Source: Candidatus Gastranaerophilales bacterium (GTDB taxonomy: Bacteria > Cyanobacteriota > Vampirovibrionia > Gastranaerophilales > Gastranaerophilaceae). Taken from it: 49,596 bases of DNA. This document shows positions 6,501 to 15,666 of this stretch, in pieces. Every line of letters starts with the position of its first letter. Within the stretch, counting starts at the first letter, position 1. Made by a program: the position numbers and the translations under genes. The notes under the pieces were generated by a model, which had not been told where the DNA came from, searched no databases, and was given only the letters and a program-made list of their open reading frames with translations. The stretch is taken from NCBI GenBank assembly GCA_944326585.1, contig CALVEN010000009.1, positions 1 through 49,596 of the forward strand, written 5' to 3'.

Positions 6501-8235
6501 AGCGTCTTTTAATATTAAAATTTGTTTTATCTTTCAGAAGTTCGGATTTCATATTTTCGTAAATTTGATTTTCTTTATCGGTCGGGTTATAGCGAACCCA
6601 GAGTGCGTATCGGACTTTCGTGCCTGAAAGAGAGGATTTGTTTATAAATTTGTATTCAACATCCGCAAGGCCGTTTTCTTTTGCCATAAGCTTGAGGTCT
6701 TTTTCCTCGATAGTTGATGTAAAGTCGTCTTTTACAATACCGATAAGGTTTTTGTCAAGCCAGCACATATCAATTTTGCGGAATCCCGCGGCTTCAAGAA
6801 TTTTGCCGAAGGTATCAATATAGCCGATAATTTTTTCTTTATCGCGTGTGGCTTCTGTCGTAATTCTGATTGCCGCGTCAATTACGGGGTCGGAATTCTT
6901 GAGTATATATTTGTGGTATTCGTCAAGTTTTGATTCGGAGTTAATCAATTTTTGGCGCTCTGCAATATCGTCCGTGAAATTTTCTATTAAGGCAATATCG
7001 TCTTTATTAAAAAGGCCCGAGTTTTTCATCTCGAGGGTGATCTGTTTCATTGAATCCAGATGCCGTGTAATTTTATTTTTATATTGTGCTTTCAGATAAA
7101 GGCGCGGCATGGCGGTTATTTTTGCGAGATTTTCAAAGGCTGTCTGCCAGTCGTTGACAAGCTGAATTTTAGGGTTGTTTAAATTTGCTTCTATTGTGTT
7201 ATTGATTTCTTCAACTGTTTCGGGGGCAAGAAGCGGCAGAATTAAATCTTCGCATTGCAGAACCCTTTTGAAAAGTTTGACCGGTCGCATTTCAAGTTCA
7301 TTCAGGTTTGAAAATTCCTGTAAATGCCGTTTGAAATTAAACAGTCTGTATTCAATATAGTCATCGTTATTTGTCAAAAGGTTAAGGTGTTTGAGATATT
7401 TGGCGGAACAGTTTCCTGCAAATATTACCGGTACAAAAAATCTTCTGGTCAATTGCAGCCTCTGACCCGTAAAGGATTCAGCGACAATTTCGGCTTTGAC
7501 AAGATTATCTCCTTTTTTTATATCAGCGTAAAAATCAGTTACAATGGTGATTTCCCGCATCATGCCGCGGGTATTTTTATTGTATTTTACAAGCTCCGTA
7601 TAAACAGTCACGGGGCTGAAATCTTCAATAAGGATTTCATTTTCCTTTAAAATAAAAGGAAACGTCATGTGAACGGCTTTTTTATTTTTATCTAAGAGAA
7701 TTTTATCTGTGTAGATAATGTAGTTTTTGTGATTAAACAGGTTCGGAATTGAACTTGTTATTGCTTTGATATTAGCGTCGCTTTTATAGGAGGATTCCGC
7801 CAGTGAGGACATAACGCTGTAATCGGAATAGAATTTTTCGGGGTCGATTGTATTAATATAATTGTAAAATTCCGCCTGAAAAAGTGACATTTTCCGATCA
7901 ATCTCACGTGCGATTTCAAGGCTGTTTTGCCCGTCAAAATCGTATTCGCCGAGATATATGCCGATTGAATAATCAAGGTCATTCGGAATGGGGTTATGTT
8001 TTAGAAATCCCGAACCGTAGGCGTTTTTATAAAGTATTTTTACGTCGAGCTTGTTTGATTTCATTATGGAAACCGTATAATTAAGCGCTTTATCAATGTC
8101 TTTCAGCGTTTTTGAAATATACGGAAAAACTTTGGTGTTAACGTTCGGATTAACCCAGACAATCTGCACGATAAAACGGTCAAAAACAAGCACCGCCAGT
8201 AATATTAATAATATCAGCGACAGATATTTTTTCAT
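6463..8235 (-). CDS. Membrane-anchored hypothetical protein, 590 residues
   Basis: I do not recognise this protein. It has one N-terminal hydrophobic helix (residues about 4-27) with Lys before it, and no clear signal peptidase site, so it is likely anchored in the inner membrane with a large periplasmic or cell-surface part. The body is charged, mixed alpha/beta in appearance, with helical stretches at about 310-470. I see no catalytic motif. The start is supported by GAGGGATT upstream. It converges with and overlaps the flippase gene by 38 nt. Its role is unknown; the position next to envelope genes suggests cell-surface biology. Confidence 0.75.
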   Translation of the reverse strand: MKKYLSLILLILLAVLVFDRFIVQIVWVNPNVNTKVFPYISKTLKDIDKALNYTVSIMKSNKLDVKILYKNAYGSGFLKHNPIPNDLDYSIGIYLGEYDFDGQNSLEIAREIDRKMSLFQAEFYNYINTIDPEKFYSDYSVMSSLAESSYKSDANIKAITSSIPNLFNHKNYIIYTDKILLDKNKKAVHMTFPFILKENEILIEDFSPVTVYTELVKYNKNTRGMMREITIVTDFYADIKKGDNLVKAEIVAESFTGQRLQLTRRFFVPVIFAGNCSAKYLKHLNLLTNNDDYIEYRLFNFKRHLQEFSNLNELEMRPVKLFKRVLQCEDLILPLLAPETVEEINNTIEANLNNPKIQLVNDWQTAFENLAKITAMPRLYLKAQYKNKITRHLDSMKQITLEMKNSGLFNKDDIALIENFTDDIAERQKLINSESKLDEYHKYILKNSDPVIDAAIRITTEATRDKEKIIGYIDTFGKILEAAGFRKIDMCWLDKNLIGIVKDDFTSTIEEKDLKLMAKENGLADVEYKFINKSSLSGTKVRYALWVRYNPTDKENQIYENMKSELLKDKTNFNIKRRFILQILSGIQTH

Positions 8236-8267
8236 AATCCCTCTTTCGGGATAATTATATCACAATA

Positions 8268-8492
8268 TTACACTTCTATAAAAAGTCTTTGCCCGACAAT
8301 ATTTTGTTTGCCGTTGTAGTAGCCGGCAAAATATCCTCCTCTTACGGGATTATTTTTTGCGTAAGAATTGGAACTGTAATTTACAAACGGATTTTTGCCC
8401 TGTAAAGATGCTGATGTGCTTCTTACAGCCGCCGGTGACGCTATATTTTGTCCTGATAATACCTGTGTTAATAAGTTTACTATACCTGCCAT
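8268..8492 (-). CDS. Small hypothetical protein, 74 residues
   Basis: I do not recognise it. The sequence is polar, rich in Ser, Asn, Gly and Tyr, with no hydrophobic helix and no cysteine. A strong GAGAGGG ribosome site stands at a good distance before the ATG, which makes it a real gene despite its size. It is 32 bp from the start of the 590-residue gene on the same strand, so it may be the first gene of a two-gene transcript. Confidence 0.65.
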   Translation of the reverse strand: MAGIVNLLTQVLSGQNIASPAAVRSTSASLQGKNPFVNYSSNSYAKNNPVRGGYFAGYYNGKQNIVGQRLFIEV

Positions 8493-8600
8493 AAAACCCT
8501 CTCAATAGGTTATTAATGAAGTTTTTTCTTTTGTCATTATTATATCATGATTTTGTGAAAAATCTTAAAATATCTTAACAAAATCCTCCTTTTTATGTAG

Positions 8601-8606
8601 TATAAT
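8601..8606 (+). promoter_or_regulatory. -10 box 7 nt before the PurD-like ATG (leaderless)
   Basis: A perfect TATAAT ends 7 nt before the ATG at 8614. There is no Shine-Dalgarno in between, so transcription would begin at or next to the start codon. The best -35 (TTAACA, 8575-8580) is 20 nt away, longer than ideal. Confidence 0.6.
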
Positions 8607-8613
8607 TTTTGTT

Positions 8614-9831
8614 ATGAAAAAGATACTTTTAGTCGGGAATTTGTATGCACTGGCAAAGAAGCTTTCATCATACGGGGCAAAGGTTTTTGCGGCACCCGGA
8701 AGTGAAGAGATGAGGGAATTTGCAGAGTGTGTTGATTTGCGTGAGGATGACACGACAGGGCTTTTGAAGTTTGCCGCGGAAAATGAAATCGACCTGACTG
8801 TTGCGGTTTCGGAAAAAGCGATAAAAAGTGATATTGTGTCTGTTTTTCAGGCAAATGAAATGCCTGTTTTTGGTCCGTCCGAAAAAAGTGCAAATTTTGC
8901 GATAAGCAAGGCGCAGGGGAAGAGGTTTTTGTATAAATTGCACGCACCGACGCCGAAATTCGGGATTTTTGAAAAGCCTCAGTTAGCGTTTGATTATTTG
9001 AAAGAGGCAAATTATCCGCTGGTTGTAAGATGTGATAACAATGATATTTCGCTTGACCGGCTGTGTTGTTTAAATTTTGAAACAGCTAAAAATTTTGCGG
9101 AAGAATTATTTATGAGGGGCGAGGAAAGAGTTGTAACCGAAGAATACGCATTCGGGCATGAATTTACGCTTTATGCAGTGTCAGACGGCTATCATGCGCT
9201 TCCTCTTGCGGTTGTGCATAATTTTAAATTTACGGAAAACGGCGACGGCGGACTTTTAACTTCCGGTGTAGGTGCGTATGTTCCGGATTACAGGGTTCCC
9301 GAAAGTATTATTGAAAAATTATTTAAAAATGTTATCTTGAATGCGCTCAATTCTCTTGAAAAACGCGGCATGCCGTATTCTGGAATCCTCGGGGTTGAAG
9401 CTGTTATGACGGATGAAGATTCCTATACGTGTCTTGAATTCAAGCCGTTTTTGCAGGAATTTGACGCTCAGGCGGTTTTGAATTCCGTGGATGAAAATTT
9501 GATTGAGCTTTTTGAATCCTGTGCTAACGGCTCTTTTGCGGATGAATACGAAGATATCTTGACAAACGACAACTGCTCGGTTTCCTGTGTTGTAAAATCA
9601 CGGACTGACGGACAGGTTATTCCGAATTTAGAGCTTGCGGAGTCTGCTGTAAGTTTTCAGGGTGCGGCGAAAAACAAATATTTTGAATATATTTCCGCAA
9701 AAGGCAATAATTTTGTGCTGACGTCATGTGCAAAGACATTTTCCCGCGCTAAAAAAATGCTCGCGGAAGATTTGGAGCTTGTTAAGTTCGACGGGATGAA
9801 ATACCGCAAAGACATTGCAGAAAGCCGTTAA
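8614..9831 (+). CDS. Divergent PurD-like ATP-grasp protein (GAR synthetase homologue)
   Basis: The fold order follows PurD: N-domain MKKILLVGN, then VFGPSEKSANFAISKAQGKRFL, then NGDGGLLTSGVGAYVP, then a C-terminal FDGMKYRKDI. PurD joins phosphoribosylamine to glycine in purine synthesis. Key motifs are altered: GGREHAL of the N-domain is NLYALAK, the KADGLAAGKGV loop is RCDNNDISLDR, and EFNARFGDPE is EFKPFLQEFD. Length (405) is close to PurD (about 420-430). No other purine gene is adjacent. It could be a fast-evolving but active PurD, or a paralogue with a different substrate or no catalysis. The name is certain only at family level. Confidence 0.75.
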   Translation: MKKILLVGNLYALAKKLSSYGAKVFAAPGSEEMREFAECVDLREDDTTGLLKFAAENEIDLTVAVSEKAIKSDIVSVFQANEMPVFGPSEKSANFAISKAQGKRFLYKLHAPTPKFGIFEKPQLAFDYLKEANYPLVVRCDNNDISLDRLCCLNFETAKNFAEELFMRGEERVVTEEYAFGHEFTLYAVSDGYHALPLAVVHNFKFTENGDGGLLTSGVGAYVPDYRVPESIIEKLFKNVILNALNSLEKRGMPYSGILGVEAVMTDEDSYTCLEFKPFLQEFDAQAVLNSVDENLIELFESCANGSFADEYEDILTNDNCSVSCVVKSRTDGQVIPNLELAESAVSFQGAAKNKYFEYISAKGNNFVLTSCAKTFSRAKKMLAEDLELVKFDGMKYRKDIAESR

Positions 9832-10237
9832 GACGTTAGAATATGGTTACTAAAGTAAAGTGAGTGAAGTGAGATTGTTTGTCATTCTGAGCGTCAGCGA
9901 AGAATCTCAAATAAAAAGTTACTAAGATACTAAGGGACTAAGAAGTTTTTAGAGTGAGAGAAGTGAGTGAAGTGAGATTGTTTGTCATTCTGAGCGTCAG
10001 CGAAGAATCTCAAATAAAAAGTTACTAAGATATTAAGGCACTAAGGCACTAAGAAGTGAATAAGGTAATAAGTAAATAAGTAAATAAGGGAATAAGTAAA
10101 TAAGTGTTATATAAAAAGCAGTTTTGGAGAAATCCCGCGCAGATTAATCTATGATACAACTTATTCCCCTATTCCCATATTACCTTATTCCACCCCCCAC
10201 CCCTTGAAAAATTTCAATTTATCGTTAATATAGAATT
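9832..10237. repeat. 406-bp gene-free stretch made of repeats
   Basis: There are two parts. First, an exact 72-bp direct repeat at 9858-9929 and 9961-10032, each containing GTCATTCTGAGCGTCAGCGA, a unit related to 13929-13963 and 42054-42086. Second, a hairpin-forming element at 10054-10189 whose left side is a run of AATAAGTAAATAAG-type repeats and whose right side (TTATTCCCCTATTCCC...) is its inverse; a second copy is at 27950-28044. No gene is visible. Confidence 0.85.
10204..10231 (+). promoter_or_regulatory. dnaJ promoter, predicted leaderless
   Basis: TTGAAA (10204-10209), a 16-nt spacer and TAATAT (10226-10231) are followed by only 6 nt before the ATG at 10238. No Shine-Dalgarno can fit. 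Confidence 0.65.
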
Positions 10238-11254
10238 ATGAATTATTACGAGATTTTAGGAGTAACACCGGACAGCACGCAGACCGAGATAAAAACTGCG
10301 TACCGGCGCCTTGCGCGTAAATATCATCCTGATGTGAACCCTGACGGTGCAAGAAAATTCAAAGATATTTCAAAAGCTTACGAAACGCTTTCAGACCCCA
10401 AAAAGCGCTCCCAATATGATACTCTGAACGGATTTTTCAAAACCGAAAAAACAAAAACATCTTCCCGTCAGGCAGAAAGCGAATACAGGCAAAAAAACTC
10501 AACCGGCACAGAAAAAAAACAGGAAAATCGCAAAAAAAACGAATTTAAAAGTTCGGATAAAAAATTCTCCGATATTTTCGGCACCATATTTGACACCCCG
10601 AAGCAGGATAAAAAGAAACCCGAACCTGTGAACGGCAAAGATATAAATACAGATATTACAATTTCGCTTGCTGAGTCCGTAAAAGGCACAACAAGAACGG
10701 TTAACGTTGTTCATACGGAGCTTTGCCCGAGATGTCACGGCAGAAAGTTTATAAACGGGTCAAAATGCCCTGTTTGCAGCGGCTCGGGTGAATATTCAAT
10801 CCATAAAAGAATAAGCGTAAAAATTCCCGCCAATGTCAAAAACGGTTCAAAACTCCGGCTGAAAGGCGAGGGCGGTGAAGGTCAATTCGGCGGCAAAAAC
10901 GGCGATTTGTTCCTTTATATTACGGTAAAAGGAACCTCAAATATTACTTATGACGGGCTTAACATCCTGTACAAAGTTCCGATAACTCCTTATGAGGCTG
11001 TTTTGGGCGGAGAAATTACAATTCCGGCTTTTGACGGCACCGTTAAATTAAAATTGCCCGAGAGAACCTCATCAGGTCAAAAGTTTCGTCTCTCCGGTCA
11101 GGGACTTAAACGAAACGGCAAATCAGGCGATATGATTATCACGGTGTCTGTTGAAATTCCAAAACGTTTGTCGGATGATGAGGTTAAGCTGTACGAAAAA
11201 TTAAAAAAACTTTCAGCGGACAATATCAGAGAGAATATTTTGAACGATGAATAA
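10238..11254 (+). CDS. dnaJ: DnaJ-type co-chaperone with a single zinc centre
   Basis: This Hsp40 protein stimulates DnaK ATP hydrolysis and delivers clients. The J domain is residues 1-70 with the essential HPD at 30-32. The usual Gly/Phe linker is replaced by a Lys/Glu/Ser-rich stretch (about 70-130). The zinc region keeps only two CxxC motifs (CPRCHG and CPVCSGSG) instead of four, so one zinc ion. The C-terminal beta domains (from [21 protein letters not shown] on) are complete. At 338 residues it lies between DnaJ and CbpA. It overlaps queE by 8 nt, an odd partner; no dnaK or grpE is in the window. Confidence 0.88.
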   Translation: MNYYEILGVTPDSTQTEIKTAYRRLARKYHPDVNPDGARKFKDISKAYETLSDPKKRSQYDTLNGFFKTEKTKTSSRQAESEYRQKNSTGTEKKQENRKKNEFKSSDKKFSDIFGTIFDTPKQDKKKPEPVNGKDINTDITISLAESVKGTTRTVNVVHTELCPRCHGRKFINGSKCPVCSGSGEYSIHKRISVKIPANVKNGSKLRLKGEGGEGQFGGKNGDLFLYITVKGTSNITYDGLNILYKVPITPYEAVLGGEITIPAFDGTVKLKLPERTSSGQKFRLSGQGLKRNGKSGDMIITVSVEIPKRLSDDEVKLYEKLKKLSADNIRENILNDE

Positions 11255-11930
11255 TAAAACAGTCAGGATAAAGGAAATTTTTGAATCAATTCAAGGAGAA
11301 GGACCGTATATAGGCTGCAAACAAATATTTGTGCGGTTTTGTAATTGTAACCTCAAATGTAACTACTGTGATACGGAATTCGCGCCGGATGAGTATTTTG
11401 AGGAATTTACGCCGGAGGAGCTTGCGGATTATTTGAAAAAATTTGATTTAAAAACAATTCATTCACTTTCTTTGACGGGCGGCGAGCCGCTTCTGGCAGT
11501 TGACTTTTTGAAAGAATTTTTGCCGCTTGCGGGCGGAATTAAGATCTATCTTGAAACTAACGCAACTCTTGCGGATAAACTTGCCGAAATTATTGATTTT
11601 GTCGATATTATAGCCGCTGATATCAAGCTGGAAAGCGCCTCGGGGATTAAGGATTCCTACAAATTCCATGACATGTTTTTTCAAGCTGCAAAACAAAAAG
11701 AATGCTTTGCCAAAATAGTATTTAATTCGGCGATAACCGGTGATGAAATTAAAAAATGTTGTGAGCTGGGGCAAAAACACGATATTGAGCTTGTTTTGCA
11801 GCCTGAGATGAAGGAAAATAAACTTTCGGTTACGTCGGATTTTGCAGCCGGAATTCTGGATAAATTTCTTGAATTACACCCGAAAACCCGTCTTATTCCG
11901 CAGGTTCATAAATTTTTGGATGTGCGCTGA
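11247..11930 (+). CDS. queE: 7-carboxy-7-deazaguanine synthase
   Basis: This radical SAM enzyme converts 6-carboxy-tetrahydropterin to 7-carboxy-7-deazaguanine in queuosine synthesis. The [4Fe-4S] ligands are in CNLKCNYC (C34, C38, C41), the CX3CX2C form. The family start [12 protein letters not shown] and the SLTGGEPLL motif are present, and the C-terminal [10 protein letters not shown] is typical. Length 227 is normal. Its ATG lies 8 nt inside the end of dnaJ, so the two are co-translated. QueC, QueD and Tgt are not in the window. Confidence 0.93.
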   Translation: MNNKTVRIKEIFESIQGEGPYIGCKQIFVRFCNCNLKCNYCDTEFAPDEYFEEFTPEELADYLKKFDLKTIHSLSLTGGEPLLAVDFLKEFLPLAGGIKIYLETNATLADKLAEIIDFVDIIAADIKLESASGIKDSYKFHDMFFQAAKQKECFAKIVFNSAITGDEIKKCCELGQKHDIELVLQPEMKENKLSVTSDFAAGILDKFLELHPKTRLIPQVHKFLDVR

Positions 11931-11976
11931 TTTGCAAAACCCGCGGATTTAGTATATAATTTTAAAAGAGGTAGTT

Positions 11977-12537
11977 ATGGCGATTAAGAAAGTTTTAAAA
12001 TACGGCGAAAAGTCTTTGCGTGAGCCGTCAAAGGAAGTTCATAAAGTTTCAAGAAAAATTACGGATTTAGTAAACGATTTGCTGGATACAATGTATTCCC
12101 AAAACGGCGTCGGGCTTGCGGCACCGCAGATAGGAGTGAATTACAGAGTATTTGTCATTGACGTTTCAACAGGAAACGAGCCTTTGAATCCGATGGTTTT
12201 CATAAATCCGAAAATTATCAAAAAATCAGGCGCGGTTATAAGTAATGAGGGCTGTTTAAGCTTTCCGGAAGCTTATACGGACGTCAGACGCTATAAAAAT
12301 GTTATGGTAAAAGCGCTTGACGCACACGGACGTGCTTTTACGCTTGAAGCAAAAGACGGATGCCTTCTTGCACGAGCAATTCAGCATGAATTTGACCATT
12401 TGAACGGTGTTTTGTTTATAGACCACTGTATAAACAGGTTTGAAACGGAAGGTATTCTTGAAAAATTCCACCTGCCGCCGATTGAACCCGACAAATTGCT
12501 TGAAGAACCGGAATTGGAGAAGGAGCTTAATGATTAA
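11977..12537 (+). CDS. def: Peptide deformylase
   Basis: The enzyme removes the formyl group from nascent proteins. All three motifs are intact: GVGLAAPQIG (44-53), EGCLSFP (91-97) and QHEFDH (136-141), giving the Cys and two His metal ligands and the catalytic Glu. Length 186 is slightly above E. coli Def. A TATAAT box upstream and GAGGT before the ATG give it a normal leader, unlike several neighbours. It overlaps fmt by 8 nt, the classical def-fmt pair. Confidence 0.97.
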   Translation: MAIKKVLKYGEKSLREPSKEVHKVSRKITDLVNDLLDTMYSQNGVGLAAPQIGVNYRVFVIDVSTGNEPLNPMVFINPKIIKKSGAVISNEGCLSFPEAYTDVRRYKNVMVKALDAHGRAFTLEAKDGCLLARAIQHEFDHLNGVLFIDHCINRFETEGILEKFHLPPIEPDKLLEEPELEKELND

Positions 12538-13441
12538 AATCGTTTTTTTCGGAACCCCGAAAATTGCAGTTAAATCGCTTGAATATCTTTATAATTCCGA
12601 CAAAATAGAAGTTCTGGCGGTCGTAACCCAGCCTGACAAACCCGCAGGACGCGGACATAAATTAACTGTGTCGCCGGTTAAAGAATTTGCGCTCAAGCAT
12701 AATCTGCCTGTTTTTCAGCCGAAATCTATCAGAAAAGAACCTGAAATTCAGGATGAATTGAAAAAATTGGAGCCTGATTTTTTCGTGACATTTGCTTTCG
12801 GACAGATTTTGTCGCAGGAAGTTCTTGATATTCCGAAATTTGAAACAATTAACCTTCACGCGTCGCTTTTGCCTAAATACAGAGGCGCAAACCCGATTCA
12901 ACGCGCGATTATAAACGGCGACAAAGAAACAGGTATCTGCACCATGATTACGGAATTGGGGCTTGATTGCGGTGATGTTTGTCTTAGAGAAACAATTAAA
13001 ATCCCTGACAATATGAATTGTATGGATTTGTTTGAAAAAATCAGCGACATGTCGCCTGAATTGCTTGAAAAAACCCTTGTTGACCTTTATAACGGCAATT
13101 TAAAACCTGTTCCGCAATGTGAGGACGGGGTTTGTATGGCAAATAAACTTACAAAAGAAGAAACTCAAATTGACTGGTCAAAGCCTGCATGCGACATTCA
13201 TAACCTTGTGCGCGGGATTTACAAAAGTCCGTCTGCGTATTTTGTTTATGACGGCAAAATTATAAAAGTTCTGGAAAGCCGCGTGGTTGAAGATTGCGGC
13301 GCTTCCGGTGAACTCTTAAGAGCTACAAAAGAAGGTGTTTTGATGGGGTGCGGCAAGGATTGCCTGTTGCTTATCAGGGTTAAGCCCGAAGGCAAAGGCG
13401 AAATGTCCGCACGCGATTGGTATAACGGGTTAAGAAGATGA
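12530..13441 (+). CDS. fmt: Methionyl-tRNA formyltransferase
   Basis: It formylates initiator Met-tRNA using 10-formyl-THF. The N-terminal IVFFGTP, the catalytic block NLHASLLPKYRGANPIQRAI and the later LDCGDV with the catalytic Asp are all present, and the C-terminal OB-like domain completes the 303 residues. I chose the ATG at 12530 because GAAGGAG lies at proper distance and the protein then starts like the family; an upstream ATG at 12440 in the same frame would lie deep inside def. The stop overlaps aroH by 4 nt (ATGA). Confidence 0.96.
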   Translation: MIKIVFFGTPKIAVKSLEYLYNSDKIEVLAVVTQPDKPAGRGHKLTVSPVKEFALKHNLPVFQPKSIRKEPEIQDELKKLEPDFFVTFAFGQILSQEVLDIPKFETINLHASLLPKYRGANPIQRAIINGDKETGICTMITELGLDCGDVCLRETIKIPDNMNCMDLFEKISDMSPELLEKTLVDLYNGNLKPVPQCEDGVCMANKLTKEETQIDWSKPACDIHNLVRGIYKSPSAYFVYDGKIIKVLESRVVEDCGASGELLRATKEGVLMGCGKDCLLLIRVKPEGKGEMSARDWYNGLRR

Positions 13442-13785
13442 TTACAAAAGGTATCAGAGGCGCAATTACTGTTGACGAGAATACGGAATCCGCAATAAAA
13501 GCGGCTGTTGTGGAACTTTTGGGTGAAATGTTCCGCAAAAATGACCTGACCGAAGAAAAAATTTCGCACATTATATTTACGGTGACGTGTGATTTGAATG
13601 CCGCATTTCCGGCAAAATTCGCGCGGCTTGATATGGGGTTGTCAAAAACCGCTATGATGTGCTTTAACGAACTTGATGTGCCCGGGGCGCTTCCAAAATG
13701 CCTGAGGGTTCTTATTGTTACGAATTGCTCGGAGGATTTTGTACCTGAATTTGTATATTTGAAAGGCGCTGATAAGTTGAGATGA
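13438..13785 (+). CDS. aroH: Chorismate mutase, AroH type
   Basis: This small trimeric chorismate mutase rearranges chorismate to prephenate for Phe/Tyr synthesis. The start ITKGIRGAITVDENTESAI has the family GAITV and the Arg of the active site. Later FTVTCDLNAAFPAKFAR and the end VYLKGADKLR also fit. Length 115 is standard. Its ATG overlaps the fmt stop (ATGA), so it is the third gene of def-fmt-aroH. The 3' end runs into repeat DNA. Confidence 0.93.
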   Translation: MITKGIRGAITVDENTESAIKAAVVELLGEMFRKNDLTEEKISHIIFTVTCDLNAAFPAKFARLDMGLSKTAMMCFNELDVPGALPKCLRVLIVTNCSEDFVPEFVYLKGADKLR

Positions 13786-14094
13786 CGGTGCCAAAGGCGC
13801 GACAGCATGTTTGTCGGAGTACATATACTTGTTATTGCGAGCGGACAAGAGAGGTACGTCAAGCAGTAGGTCGGCATTGCAATGCCGACAGAAAATTTTA
13901 TTGTCGGGTTAACCCGACCTACAACTCAGTCATCCTGAGGCGAAGCCGAAGGATCTCAAATAAGCAAGAGATTCTTCTTTTCCTCTCGCAAAACAATACT
14001 CAATTGTTTTGCTCGGCAGAGAGCTCAGAATGACAAGAGTACTTTTCCTCGCCCCTTGCGGGAGAGGGGAAAAACATAACCATACTCACTCTAC
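13786..14094. repeat. 309-bp gene-free stretch of nested palindromes and a REP-like core
   Basis: From left to right: GTAGGTCGG (13866-13874) paired with CCGACCTAC (13914-13922), enclosing two perfect palindromes, 13871-13888 (TCGGCATTG/CAATGCCGA) and 13903-13918 (GTCGGGTT/AACCCGAC). Next comes GTCATCCTGAGGCGAAGCCG at 13929, facing CTCAGAATGAC at 14023. Between these arms is a REP-like core (13983-14021). The remainder shows no gene. Confidence 0.8.
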
Positions 14095-14949
14095 TCACTT
14101 TATTACAAATGCGTCGCAGGAAATATTTTCGACAACGCGTTTGCTTATTGAATCAAGCAAAAATCTGCTCATTTTTGTTCTGGTTTTGGCGCCGAGTATA
14201 ACAAGATCGATTTCTTTTTCTTTGGCAAAATTGATTATGCCCTTTGCGGGAACTCCGTCTAATATTTGCGTTTGCGTAACCGGTATATTGTATTTTTCAA
14301 AAAGTGCCAGCATTGTTTTAATCGCACTTTCCGAATATATTTGCTGCTGCGTTCTTATTGCCGTCATCCAGTTAGCGTCAAGAGTGCCTTCAAGAAATAA
14401 TAAATCCGGATTTTCTTCAACCGTGCAGATATAAACGTTTTTGTCCTCAAGGTTAAGCATTTTTAAAGCTTTTTCAGCAGCTTTAAATGCTACATCAGTG
14501 CCGTCGGTTGCAAATAAGATATTTTTGCCCGTGTTTTCGTGTTTTGAGATAAAAGCCGGAATTTCAACGGCTTCCATAACCTCTCTTGATACGGAGCCAA
14601 GCCAGATTTGGATACCTTTTTTACCATGCGAGCCAAGGATTACGGCATCGTATTTATGTGTATCCAATTCTTCAAGTATGCTTTCTACGGCGGCTCCGCA
14701 GTGTTTTATTTTTTCTCCGGCATTCAGCCCGAGCGAATTTATTTCCGCTTCGGCATTTTTAAGTATGCAGTCTGCATTGTTGCGACAGCTTGTTACAAAC
14801 CCGCTTTCCTCTATTATTGTATTATCAGGTAAAAAGCTCCAGTCGATTACGCAGATTATGTCAACGGTCGCGTTTTTTACCCAGTACGCAAAGTTTCTTA
14901 TTGCGTTATAGCTTATTTTTGAACCGTCTGTGCAGAATAATACTCTCAT
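14095..14949 (-). CDS. Universal stress protein, two UspA domains in tandem
   Basis: This cytoplasmic ATP-binding stress protein has two Usp folds (about 1-135 and 140-284). The first starts RVLFCTDGSK and has the nucleotide loop GSHGKKGIQIWLGSVS, a good G-2x-G-9x-GS motif. The second starts NILFATDGT, but its loop (GAKTRTKMSRFLLDSIS) has lost the glycines, so probably only the first domain binds ATP. A GGAGAAAC ribosome site supports the start. It is a single gene between repeats and a divergent sigma factor. Confidence 0.88.
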   Translation of the reverse strand: MRVLFCTDGSKISYNAIRNFAYWVKNATVDIICVIDWSFLPDNTIIEESGFVTSCRNNADCILKNAEAEINSLGLNAGEKIKHCGAAVESILEELDTHKYDAVILGSHGKKGIQIWLGSVSREVMEAVEIPAFISKHENTGKNILFATDGTDVAFKAAEKALKMLNLEDKNVYICTVEENPDLLFLEGTLDANWMTAIRTQQQIYSESAIKTMLALFEKYNIPVTQTQILDGVPAKGIINFAKEKEIDLVILGAKTRTKMSRFLLDSISKRVVENISCDAFVIK

Positions 14950-15060
14950 TTGTTTCTCCTTTTTTCCTAAAATAAGTTATGTTAAGGAAAATTACATCCT
15001 CTTGTCTGCTATATTTTTTTCTGATATTATGTAATTGTAAACAGGTTAGGGTTTTATATC

Positions 15061-15666
15061 ATGCCGGCAACGCCAAAAGTTAATCTCAGAGATTACAAAG
15101 ATTTAGTAGAAATGATTGCAAAGGTGGAGTATCAAAAGTTTTCGACATCCCATTTGATTGAGCTGCCGGAATTGATTAATATAGGCAACCATACTTTGTA
15201 CATACTTTTTAAAAACCATAATCCGGAGAATTTCAACAGCACTTATCTTTCAACCGCAATAAAATGGGCGATACGAAATGAAGTCAGAAGACGTTACAAG
15301 TGGTATTCTCTGAAAAATAAAAAACAAACCGAGGAAGAATACGATAACAATTTGAGGGAAGAAGTCTACAAAACCATTTTATCAATTGATGAAATGCAGG
15401 ACGCGGAAGTTCCGACCCAGATTAAATCGGAGGACAGAAATCCCGAAGAATCCATTGAATTTGTAGAATTGAAAAATGAGATTATGGAATCAATGAAAAA
15501 GCTTTCTGAAAGGGAAAGAGAGCTTATCGAAAGCAAGTTTTTTCAAGAGAAAAAGCTCAGAGAAATTTCGGAGGAATTTAATATTTCGCAATCGAGAATT
15601 TCCAGAATTATTCAATCAGGGTTGGACAAAATTAAAAAAGATCTGGCAAGGCAGGGGATTATCTAG
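15061..15666 (+). CDS. Small sigma-70 family RNA polymerase sigma factor
   Basis: The protein of 201 residues has a region 2 (about 40-85: LPELINIGNHTLYILF, then STAIKWAIRNEVRRRYKW, the -10 recognition and melting helices) and a region 4 helix-turn-helix (about 147-195: LSERERELIESKFF, then LREISEEFNISQSRISRII). The linker between them (about 90-140) is acidic and too short for a full region 3, so it is near ECF or FliA-like groups. No anti-sigma gene is adjacent. The stop touches the gcvPB ATG (TAGATG), so the two are co-transcribed. Confidence 0.85.
   Translation: MPATPKVNLRDYKDLVEMIAKVEYQKFSTSHLIELPELINIGNHTLYILFKNHNPENFNSTYLSTAIKWAIRNEVRRRYKWYSLKNKKQTEEEYDNNLREEVYKTILSIDEMQDAEVPTQIKSEDRNPEESIEFVELKNEIMESMKKLSERERELIESKFFQEKKLREISEEFNISQSRISRIIQSGLDKIKKDLARQGII

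Noticed and set aside
12440-12529. Upstream in-frame start for fmt
   Set aside because: It lies deep in def; the family N-terminus and a GAAGGAG site support 12530.
14009-14911. Plus-strand open frames opposite the universal stress protein gene
   Set aside because: They are antisense shadows with no family match or ribosome site.
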